A stretch of DNA of 51,687 nt. Source: Candidatus Aminicenantota bacterium (GTDB taxonomy: Bacteria > Acidobacteriota > Aminicenantia > Aminicenantales > UBA4085). Positions 44,749 to 51,687 of this stretch are shown piece after piece; the stretch's first letter is position 1, and each line of letters opens with the position of its first letter. Below the pieces are notes generated by a model, which did no database searches, was not told where the DNA came from, and saw only the letters and a program-made list of their open reading frames with translations. The translations under genes were made by a program, and so were the position numbers. The DNA lies in contig JAUYDS010000121.1 of NCBI GenBank assembly GCA_030691735.1, forward strand, positions 1-51,687. Direction: 5' to 3'.

Positions 44749-45957
44749 ATGCCCATGGCGAACATCAAAACGAAAAAAGGGATCATCGGGATCCTCACCG
44801 GGGGCGGCGATGTGCCCGGCCTGAATCCGGCCATCCGCGCCGTCACCATCCGGGCCCTCCATGAAGGGTATGAGGTCATCGGCATCCGCCGCGGCTGGGC
44901 CGGCTTGATCGAAATGCAGAGGGACCTCGAAGCGCCGCACGAGGATCACTTTATCCACTTGACCGAGGAAATCGTCAACCGCATCGGGCGGACCGGAGGG
45001 ACCTTCCTTCACACCTCCCGGACGCGGCCCAGCCACGTTCCCGACGTCAACGTCCCCACGCACCTCAGGACCCAATACGGCCAGAAAACCAACGACATGA
45101 CCGAGGAGGTCCTGAAGAACCTGGACTTCCTCGGCATCGATTACCTCGTCCCCATCGGCGGCGACGACACGCTGAGCTACGGCGTCCACCTCCACCACAA
45201 GGGCGTCAAGATCATCGCCATCCCGAAGACCATGGACAACGACGTCCCCGGGACCGACTATTGCATCGGCTTCAGCACCTGCATCACGCGCATCATCAAC
45301 ATGACCCACGCCCTGCGGACCACGGCCGGCTCCCACGAGCGGTTTCTGGCCATCGAGGTCTTCGGCCGCTACGCCGGCTTCACCGCCCTCCTTCCGACCA
45401 TGGCCGGTTCGGCCAACCGCTGCGTCATCCCCGAATACAAGTTCAATGTCGATCACCTCTGCCGGCTGCTCACCGAGGACCGCTCGACGAACCCCAGCCT
45501 CTATTCCGTCGTCCTCGTCTCGGAAGGGGCGATGTTCGAGGGCGGCGAGATGATCTTCGCCGAAGAGGAAAAGGACATGTATGGGCACAAGAAGCTGGGC
45601 GGCATCGGCGAGGTCATCTCCGGCCGTCTTCGGGACTGCTCGCCCAAATACAACAGCGGCCACCGGATCAACGTCATCAGCCAGAGGCTCAGCTATCTCG
45701 TCCGCTGCGGCGACCCGGACGCCATCGACTCCATCGTGCCCATGGCCTTCGGCAACATCGCCCTCGACCTGGTCATGGAGCATCGGGCCGGCCGCATGGT
45801 CTGCCTGAAGAACGGCGAATACGACGACGTCCCGATCGACATCGTGACCAGCATGAAGAAGATCGTGGATGTGGACAAATACTACGACCGCGAACGGCTT
45901 CGGCCGGCCTACAAGAGCTTCCACCACAAGCCGTTCTTCATCGTCACCAACGACTGA
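44749..45957 (+). CDS. 6-phosphofructokinase, pyrophosphate-type signature
   Basis: 402 residues. PFK motifs LTGGGDVPGLNPAIRA, VPIGGDDTLSYG and IPKTMDNDVPGTD. GGDD (137-140) and the Lys of PKTMDND (160) are the residues that distinguish pyrophosphate-dependent enzymes from ATP ones (GGDG, PGTIDND). Phosphorylates fructose 6-phosphate, reversibly if PPi is used. Related sugar phosphates such as sedoheptulose 7-phosphate are possible. GGAAGG precedes the start. Confidence 0.92.
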   Translation: MPMANIKTKKGIIGILTGGGDVPGLNPAIRAVTIRALHEGYEVIGIRRGWAGLIEMQRDLEAPHEDHFIHLTEEIVNRIGRTGGTFLHTSRTRPSHVPDVNVPTHLRTQYGQKTNDMTEEVLKNLDFLGIDYLVPIGGDDTLSYGVHLHHKGVKIIAIPKTMDNDVPGTDYCIGFSTCITRIINMTHALRTTAGSHERFLAIEVFGRYAGFTALLPTMAGSANRCVIPEYKFNVDHLCRLLTEDRSTNPSLYSVVLVSEGAMFEGGEMIFAEEEKDMYGHKKLGGIGEVISGRLRDCSPKYNSGHRINVISQRLSYLVRCGDPDAIDSIVPMAFGNIALDLVMEHRAGRMVCLKNGEYDDVPIDIVTSMKKIVDVDKYYDRERLRPAYKSFHHKPFFIVTND

Positions 45958-45977
45958 GAAGGGAGCCGGAGGGTATC

Positions 45978-47984
45978 GTGAAAGAGAGCCGGATCACGAT
46001 CGCCGGGATGAAAATCCCGCTCGTCTCCCTGAACACGCTGATCATCGGCAGCGGCGCCGCGGCCCTCAATGCCGCCGTCCGTCTTCATGAGCGGGGACAG
46101 CGCGACATCGCCGTGGCCACCGAAGAATTCGGGGGCGGCACCTCGAACAACGCCGGGTCGGACAAGCAGACCTACTATAAGCTCTCCCTGGCCGGCGACC
46201 GGCCTGATTCATCGCGCGAGATGGCCCGGGATCTCTTCAAGGGCGGCTGTATGCACGGCGACATCGCCCTCTGCGAAGCGCAGGGCTCGGCCGAAGCCTT
46301 CTTTCATCTCGTCGGCCTCGGCGTCCCCTTCCCTCATGATCGTTTCGGAGCCTACGTCGGATACAAGACCGACCATGATCCCCGGCAGCGGGCGACCTCC
46401 GCGGGTCCCCTCACCTCCCGCCTCATGTTCGAGCGGTCGGCCGAGGTCGTCAGGTCCAAACGCATCAGGATCTTCGACGCCCACCAGGTCATCGCCCTGC
46501 TGACGGAGGGCCGGGAAAACGAGAAAAAGGTCAGCGGCGCCCTCGCCCTCGATAAGCGGAAAGGCCGCCGCCGGCCGGCCTTCGTCGTCTTCAACGCCGT
46601 CAACATCATCCTCGGCACGGGCGGCCCGGCCGGGATCTATCAGGCTTCGGTCTATCCCGAAAGCCAGACCGGTTCGCACGGGCTCGCCTTCGAGATCGGC
46701 GCGATCGGCCACAATCTGACCGAATCCCAATACGGCCTGGCCTCGCTCAAATTCCGCTGGAACCTGTCGGGGACCTATCAACAGGTCATCCCGAGGTACC
46801 TCTCGACGGACCGGGCCGGCCGGGACGAGCGGGAGTTCCTAAACGACTATTTCCCGGATATGGGAACGCTCGCCACGGCGATCTTCCTCAAGGGCTATCA
46901 ATGGCCGTTCGACCCCCGGAAGGTCGCCGATCACGGTTCGTCGTTGATCGACCTCCTGGTCCATCAGGAGATCATGATCAAAGGACGGCGCGTCTTCCTG
47001 GATTATCGGCGCAATCCCGCCGGCGCGGACGCCCTCCAGCGATTCTCGTTCGACCGCTTGAGCCCGGAGGCTTTCGCTTACCTGGAAAAGTCCAAGGCCC
47101 TTCTTCCGACGCCCATCGAACGGCTGAAAAAAATGAACCCGCCCGCCATCGCCGTCTATAAGGACCACGGCATCGATCTCGAACGGGAATATCTCGAGAT
47201 TGCGGTCTGCGCCCAGCACAACAACGGCGGCCTCAAGGGCGGTATCTGGTGGGAATCGAACATCCGACATCTCTTCCCCGTCGGCGAAGTGAACGGGACC
47301 CACGGCGTATGCCGTCCCGGCGGTTCGGCCTTGAACGCCGGACAGGTCGGCGGCCTGCGTGCCGCGGCCTTTATCGCCGGACGCTATACGGAGAAGCCTC
47401 CGAAAGAAGACGGATTCCTGGCCGCCGCGGAACCCCAGATCCGGCGGACGATAGAAACGGCTCGAAGCATGCTCGAAGGAAAAACGGCGACCGCGGGGGC
47501 GCTGGACAAGGCCGCCGACGAATTTCGCCGGCGGATGTCGGCGTGCGGCGCCCAGATCCGGGACCCGCAAGCGATGGACATCGCCGTGAGCGGGGCCTGG
47601 ACTCAATTCGCGGAATTGAAGCGCGGCCTCAAAATACCTGGCCCCGAGTTCCTTCCGCAGGCCTTCAAGACCCTCGACCTCTGCCTGACCCATGCCCTCT
47701 ATCTCGAAGCCATCCGGGAGTACATGGACAAAGGAGGGGGGAGCCGGGGCTCTTACCTCGTCCTCGACCCGAACGGCGAGAAACCGTGTTCCGGAGTCGA
47801 TGACCGTTGGAAATTTTCCCTGGCCGGCCCGAGAGATTTCGTCAGCCGGAAGATCTTGGAGATCTCGCTGGAGGAGAACATGAACGTCCGGAAAGAGTGG
47901 GTGGACATTCGCCCGATCCCTCCGGACGGCGCCTGGTTCGAGACCGTCTGGAACGATTTCCGCGGCGACCGCGTCATTCGCTAA
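45978..47984 (+). CDS. Fumarate-reductase-like FAD-dependent oxidoreductase
   Basis: 668 residues from the GTG at 45978 after GGAGGG; an ATG at 46008 is an alternative. N-terminal dinucleotide fold LIIGSGAAALNAAVRLHERG and GTSNNAGSDKQTYY, then HNNGGLKGGIWWES and LFPVGEVNGTHG with PGGSALNAGQVGG, the layout of succinate dehydrogenase/fumarate reductase/aspartate oxidase flavoproteins. No heme or Fe-S subunit gene is adjacent. Substrate unknown. It lies 20 bases after the phosphofructokinase and 12 before the SDR. Confidence 0.85.
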   Translation: MKESRITIAGMKIPLVSLNTLIIGSGAAALNAAVRLHERGQRDIAVATEEFGGGTSNNAGSDKQTYYKLSLAGDRPDSSREMARDLFKGGCMHGDIALCEAQGSAEAFFHLVGLGVPFPHDRFGAYVGYKTDHDPRQRATSAGPLTSRLMFERSAEVVRSKRIRIFDAHQVIALLTEGRENEKKVSGALALDKRKGRRRPAFVVFNAVNIILGTGGPAGIYQASVYPESQTGSHGLAFEIGAIGHNLTESQYGLASLKFRWNLSGTYQQVIPRYLSTDRAGRDEREFLNDYFPDMGTLATAIFLKGYQWPFDPRKVADHGSSLIDLLVHQEIMIKGRRVFLDYRRNPAGADALQRFSFDRLSPEAFAYLEKSKALLPTPIERLKKMNPPAIAVYKDHGIDLEREYLEIAVCAQHNNGGLKGGIWWESNIRHLFPVGEVNGTHGVCRPGGSALNAGQVGGLRAAAFIAGRYTEKPPKEDGFLAAAEPQIRRTIETARSMLEGKTATAGALDKAADEFRRRMSACGAQIRDPQAMDIAVSGAWTQFAELKRGLKIPGPEFLPQAFKTLDLCLTHALYLEAIREYMDKGGGSRGSYLVLDPNGEKPCSGVDDRWKFSLAGPRDFVSRKILEISLEENMNVRKEWVDIRPIPPDGAWFETVWNDFRGDRVIR

Positions 47985-47996
47985 GGGGAGATTCAA

Positions 47997-48788
47997 ATGA
48001 ACAAACAGCCCGTCGCGTTGATCACGGGGGCCGGGCGGGGCATCGGCCGCGGCATCGCCCTGGAGCTGGCAAAAAGCGGATTCGCCGTCGCCGGATGCGA
48101 CGTCATCTATGCGCCGCGCGATCGCAAAACCGGGCTATTCGAGGTCAAGGCGGAAGTGGAAAAGCTCGGCGGCGAATTCCTGCCCCTGCGCGGCGATATC
48201 GCCTCGTTGGGCGATCATGAGGCCATTCTCCGGTCCGTCCTCCGGAAGTTCGGCCGCCTCGACGTGCTCGTCAACAACGCCGGCGTCGCCCCTGAGGTCC
48301 GAAGGGACATCTTGGAGACGACGCCCGAAAGTTACGACCGCGTCCTGTCCATCAACGCGCGCGGGGCTTTCTTCCTGACGCAGAGGGTCGCCAAAGAAAT
48401 GATCGCCCTCATCAAGAAGGAACCGGCCGCGAAGCCGGCCATCATCTTCATCTCCTCCATATCCGCCGTGGTTTCTTCCAGGGCGCGGGCCGAATACTGC
48501 GTTTCCAAAGCCGCCCTGAGCATGGCCGCCAAGCTCTACGCCGACCGGCTCGCCGAAGCCGGCATCAACGTCTATGAGGTCCGGCCGGGGATCATCCGGA
48601 CGGACATGACCGAGCCCGTCCGGGAGAAATACGACAAGCTCATCGCCGAAGGCCTGGTGCCTCAAAAACGATGGGGCTTCCCGGAAGATGTCGGGAAGGC
48701 CGTCGCCGCACTGGCTGCGGGGGCCTTCCCCTACTCGACCGGCCTCGTTCTCGAGGTCAGCGGCGGGATGGACATCCGCCGGCTGTGA
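47997..48788 (+). CDS. Short-chain dehydrogenase/reductase (FabG-like)
   Basis: 263 residues. TGAGRGIGRG cofactor loop, VNNAGV, the catalytic Ser region ISSISAVVSSRARAEYCVSK with Tyr/Lys, and PGIIRTDM. NAD(P)-dependent alcohol/ketone interconversion. The end IRRL after GGMD is ordinary. Last gene of the run; a palindromic repeat follows. Confidence 0.93.
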   Translation: MNKQPVALITGAGRGIGRGIALELAKSGFAVAGCDVIYAPRDRKTGLFEVKAEVEKLGGEFLPLRGDIASLGDHEAILRSVLRKFGRLDVLVNNAGVAPEVRRDILETTPESYDRVLSINARGAFFLTQRVAKEMIALIKKEPAAKPAIIFISSISAVVSSRARAEYCVSKAALSMAAKLYADRLAEAGINVYEVRPGIIRTDMTEPVREKYDKLIAEGLVPQKRWGFPEDVGKAVAALAAGAFPYSTGLVLEVSGGMDIRRL

Positions 48789-48792
48789 ATCA

Positions 48793-48864
48793 CCCCCCTT
48801 TACGAAAGGGGGGCGAGGGGGGTTACTATTTCCCCCCTTTCCTAAAGGGGGGGAGGGGGGATTA
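48793..48864. repeat. CCCCCTTT/AAAGGGGG palindromes, two units
   Basis: Units at 48793-48813 and 48832-48853, each CCCCCCTTT-AAAGGGGGG with a short loop. Followed by GGGATTATAA, the same tail as the array at 8779-8896. Confidence 0.8.
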
Positions 48865-48934
48865 TAATCGCCACAGGACATTGATTTATGATATAAATAG
48901 CTTTTCATGAAGAAGGCCTATGAAGGAGGGAACA

Positions 48935-49633
48935 ATGTCCGAACACAGAAATTATCAGAGCCGGATCTTCTGGGGATTGATCCTGATCATCGTCGGCGCC
49001 CTGTTCCTGGCGGACCGGATGGGCGGGTTCGATTTCGGCACTATGATCGGTACCTACTGGCCGGTCATCTTCATCATCCTCGGCCTCTCCATCCTGATCG
49101 GGAGCGGTTTCCGCCGGGCCGGGACCGGGGTTTTTTTCATCGTTTTCGGCGCTTTCTTTCTCCTCTCGGAGTTCGATATCCTCGACCGCGAAGTCTGGCA
49201 GTACATCTGGCCGGCCGGCATCATTCTCCTCGGCTTGTGGCTGCTCTTCCGTCCGGTCTTTCGCCACCGCAGCGCCGAAAAATTCCCCGATATCAAAGAG
49301 AACGACATCGACCTGACCTGCATCTTTTCCGGCATGAAGCGCCGGATCGAGTCTCAGAATTTCAAAGGCGGACACGCCACGGCCGTCATGGGAGGCCTCG
49401 AGCTCGACTTCACCGCCGCGGGCCTGGAAGGCGGCAAAGCTGCGATCGACGCTACGGCCATCATGGGCGGCATCGACATCAAGGTCCCCGGCAACTGGCG
49501 GGTCGTCGTCGACGGCACCCCGATCCTGGGCGGAATCGACGACAAGCACAGGAACGTCCCCGACGCCGAAGCCAAAGCCACCCTGTTCATCAAGGCCACA
49601 GCCATCTTGGGCGGCGTGACGATCAAAAGCTAA
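48935..49633 (+). CDS. LiaF/DUF5668-like membrane protein
   Basis: 232 residues from the ATG at 48935, after GGAGG. Four hydrophobic helices (about residues 10-100), then a soluble beta-helix-like C-terminus with repeats of A..MGG.....V and GGVTI, as in LiaF and related cell-wall stress sensors. It probably senses or modulates envelope stress. No adjacent two-component genes. Confidence 0.8.
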   Translation: MSEHRNYQSRIFWGLILIIVGALFLADRMGGFDFGTMIGTYWPVIFIILGLSILIGSGFRRAGTGVFFIVFGAFFLLSEFDILDREVWQYIWPAGIILLGLWLLFRPVFRHRSAEKFPDIKENDIDLTCIFSGMKRRIESQNFKGGHATAVMGGLELDFTAAGLEGGKAAIDATAIMGGIDIKVPGNWRVVVDGTPILGGIDDKHRNVPDAEAKATLFIKATAILGGVTIKS

Positions 49634-49663
49634 GCGTCTCCGATTTATGGAAAGGACGTCGAG

Positions 49664-50665
49664 ATGAAAAGATTTTTCTTATGGTTTCTGGCCGTGCTGA
49701 TCACCTTGGGCGCGGCGGTCTATCAGCGCCTGACGGGACCGACCTACCCCTACCGGGCCCAGGCGACGATCGACGGACAGGACGTCACGGCCCGATTGCT
49801 CCGCAGCGCGGAGAACGTCACGGACTGCGAGATCAAGATCCGGGGGCTGGCCTCCGAGATCGGCGGCTATCTCGAATATATGAGATACAAGACCCAGGAT
49901 CCGTGGACCAGGGTCCCCCTGGAACGGAAACAAGGTGCGCTGTCGGCCGGTCTCCCGAAGCAGCCGGCCGCCGGAAAGCTGGCCTATAAGGTCGTCCTGG
50001 TCAAAGGCGATAAGGAAGCCGTCCTCAGCGGCGACAAACCGATCGTCATCCGATTCAAAGGCGTCGTCCCCCCGTGGGTTCTCATCCCCCATGTCATCGT
50101 CATGTTCCTGGCCATGCTTCTCTCAACTGCGGCCGGACTCGCCGCTTTCGGAAAGGCCCCGCTGTGGCCGAAGTTCAATCTCCTCCCCGGCGTCGCCCTT
50201 TTCGTGGCGGGGATCGGCGCGGCCTACGCGATCTTCAAGATCGTCGGTATCCCCAAGATTATGGGGACCAATCTGCTCTGGCTCTGCATCCCCGTCGCCA
50301 TCGGCGTCGGAGCTCTGCTGGCCGCCCTTCCCCTGAAGCCCGATCACCGCCTTTTCGCCAAATGGACGGCCGTTCTGCTCTTCCTCGGCGGACTCATTCT
50401 CGGCCCGCTCGTCCAGAAATTCAGTTTCGGCGTGCTCTGGTCGGGCGTCCCCCTCGGCTTCGACCTGACCGACAACAAGACGCTCATCGCCATGGTCGGC
50501 TGGCTCATCGCCCTGTTCATGATGCGCAAGGGAAAACAAGCCCGCGTTTGGGTCGTGGCCGCCGCGGTCCTGCTGATGGCTGTCTATTCGATCCCCCACA
50601 GCGTTCTGGGATCGGAGCTGGATTATTCGAAGCTGACGCCCCCGGCCAAGACCGGCCTGCCCTAG
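49664..50665 (+). CDS. Integral membrane protein of unknown function
   Basis: 333 residues. One N-terminal anchor, a periplasmic region (about 28-130) of beta character, then seven or so membrane helices (about 135-320). I do not recognise the family. It is 30 bases after the LiaF-like gene and probably co-transcribed with it. Confidence 0.75.
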   Translation: MKRFFLWFLAVLITLGAAVYQRLTGPTYPYRAQATIDGQDVTARLLRSAENVTDCEIKIRGLASEIGGYLEYMRYKTQDPWTRVPLERKQGALSAGLPKQPAAGKLAYKVVLVKGDKEAVLSGDKPIVIRFKGVVPPWVLIPHVIVMFLAMLLSTAAGLAAFGKAPLWPKFNLLPGVALFVAGIGAAYAIFKIVGIPKIMGTNLLWLCIPVAIGVGALLAALPLKPDHRLFAKWTAVLLFLGGLILGPLVQKFSFGVLWSGVPLGFDLTDNKTLIAMVGWLIALFMMRKGKQARVWVVAAAVLLMAVYSIPHSVLGSELDYSKLTPPAKTGLP

Positions 50666-50673
50666 CTATTTCC

Positions 50674-50812
50674 GGGGACACATACTTTGGGGACACATAC
50701 CTAGGGGACACGTCCTTTGGGGACACTTCCTATCTCTTTTCATTTCTAATAGTTATGGCGAAGGACAACGTAGTGTGTCCCTAAGGTACATGTCCCCAAA
50801 GTATGTGTCCCC
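50674..50812. repeat. GGGGACA array: four 15-bp direct repeats and an inverted copy
   Basis: Direct units GGGGACACATACTTT, GGGGACACATACCTA, GGGGACACGTCCTTT and GGGGACACTTCC start at 50674, 50689, 50704 and 50719. The first 22 bases (50674-50695) are perfectly complementary to 50791-50812. The whole forms a long hairpin between the membrane protein and the TonB-like gene. Confidence 0.88.
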
Positions 50813-50819
50813 TTTTATT

Positions 50820-51687
50820 TCATTTCAAAGTAAACCGGACCGTGACGGTGAACGAGACCAGGATGGGTTTGCCGTTGAGGATGGCCGGTTCATAGACCCA
50901 CTGCTTCACGGCGTCGATGGCAGCCTGATCGAGCGGGGGGATGGAGCGGAGGACTTTAACGCTCTGAACCCGGCCATAGATATCAATGGTCGCTTCGACG
51001 ATGACCACGCCTTCGACTCGGGCCTTTCTAGCCGCCTCCGGATAGATCGGATCGACCTGTTTGATCAATTTGGGCGCGGGGGCGGAGGCCAGCTTCAATG
51101 GAGCGCCTGAAGTGCCGCCCACGACTCCCCCGGCGACGCCGCCCGCGGCCTTGCCGGACACGATCTCTTCCTTGTCCATCATCATGAACCTGACCGTAAC
51201 GGTGAAGATCCCGCCCCGCGGTTTCCCCTCGATCATGAGCGGTTCATAGACCCATTGCTTCACGGCGTCGATCGCGGCCTGATCGAGCAGAGGGATCGAC
51301 CTCAGGACCTTGGTGTTTCGGACGCGTCCGTAGATGTCCGTCTCCGCTTCAAGGATCACCACGCCTTCGACCCCCGCTAGTCTCGCAATCTCAGGGTAGA
51401 TAGGATCGACCTGCTTGATGAGCCGCGGCGGCTTGATTTCGCCGATGGCCCGCACCGGGCCTTCCGCCGGGATCGTATACGGCGGCGGGGGAGGCGGCGG
51501 AGGCGGCCCAGGTGATGGCGTCCACCCGGACACGCGGAACGAGAGGAAATAGACATTGCCTTTGGAATCCTCGAAACCGAAGACGGTGATGTTCTTTTCG
51601 GGGATGGAGAATTCCGTGTCGAGGAGATTGGCCTTTGTTTTCTCGCCCTGCTCAAAAACTTCCATCCGGAAGGTCAATTTTCGGAGG
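50820..51687 (-). CDS. TonB-like protein with two tandem C-terminal domains (partial)
   Basis: The 5' end runs off the window; the in-frame TTG at 51677 is not a trustworthy start. The visible 289 codons hold a beta domain of outer-protein type, a proline-rich linker (nine consecutive Pro in the DNA at about 51480-51515), then two TonB C-terminal domains (about 51188-51430 and 50823-51075), both with KQVDPIYPEIAR, EGVVI and DAVKQWVYEP. The two domains lie 354 bases apart and are very similar in DNA, a recent internal duplication. Single TonB domains normally couple inner-membrane energy to receptors. Confidence 0.88.
   Translation of the reverse strand, partial: LRKLTFRMEVFEQGEKTKANLLDTEFSIPEKNITVFGFEDSKGNVYFLSFRVSGWTPSPGPPPPPPPPPYTIPAEGPVRAIGEIKPPRLIKQVDPIYPEIARLAGVEGVVILEAETDIYGRVRNTKVLRSIPLLDQAAIDAVKQWVYEPLMIEGKPRGGIFTVTVRFMMMDKEEIVSGKAAGGVAGGVVGGTSGAPLKLASAPAPKLIKQVDPIYPEAARKARVEGVVIVEATIDIYGRVQSVKVLRSIPPLDQAAIDAVKQWVYEPAILNGKPILVSFTVTVRFTLK

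Overview
The window is one contig of a GC-rich, diderm (Gram-negative) bacterium. An outer-membrane type IV pilus secretin, FadL/OmpP1-type and small beta-barrel proteins, several lipoproteins and TonB-type proteins show an outer membrane. Large secreted BNR/sortilin-like and S9 peptidase proteins and a tandem TonB C-terminal protein resemble the gene content of Acidobacteriota-like lineages, perhaps candidate phylum Aminicenantes. That placement is inference from gene content only. No plasmid, phage, CRISPR array, rRNA or intact transposase is seen.

Layout. 1-4679 (+): 3' end of pilN, then pilO, pilP, pilQ and two lipoproteins (type IV pilus alignment complex and secretin). 4670-13052 (-): a housekeeping run of a DUF465-like protein, a shortened Asd-like protein, an MsbA-type ABC exporter, yicC, gmk, coaBC, a family 4 uracil-DNA glycosylase and priA. 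The priA product keeps its zinc cysteines but has lost the helicase ATPase motifs. 13248-16017: a glycosyltransferase, an AT-rich secreted-protein gene with its own promoter, long leader and terminator, tRNA-Phe with a near-consensus promoter, then a repeat element and a GC-rich stretch that folds as a multi-branched RNA. 16018-20867: FadL-like porin, a clpB 3' remnant, an acidic protein of unknown function, and mutS. 20920-28409: a GNAT protein, a secreted BNR-repeat protein, a subtilisin-like protease with a beta-barrel neighbour, a zinc/corrinoid-type methyltransferase (UroD/MtaA family), and a 5'-truncated hydrogenase maturation protease. 28477-35136: LysE-type exporter, GH38 alpha-mannosidase and Gfo/Idh/MocA oxidoreductase in an overlapping operon, then an RlmD/TrmA-family methyltransferase convergent with rlmN. 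35149-39123: sodium/solute symporter, EamA-type permease and a corrinoid protein. 39224-42139: a secreted S9 peptidase. 42271-48788 (+): a co-directional run of sugar isomerase-like protein, Old Yellow Enzyme family protein, phosphofructokinase with pyrophosphate-type signature, fumarate-reductase-like flavoprotein and SDR. 48935-51687: two membrane proteins and a tandem TonB C-terminal protein running off the edge.

The most striking material is small and non-standard. A 52-bp palindromic element occurs almost identically inside two unrelated genes (pilN and the asd-like gene), with a third, compensated copy next to the first. A dispersed family of GGGGACA/TGTCCCC palindromes sits between genes, one built from four 15-bp tandem units. 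CCCCTTT/AAAGGGG palindromes occupy the place where rpoZ usually lies. There are two gene remnants (clpB, hydrogenase protease) and one strong candidate for an unassigned structured RNA at 15763-15960.
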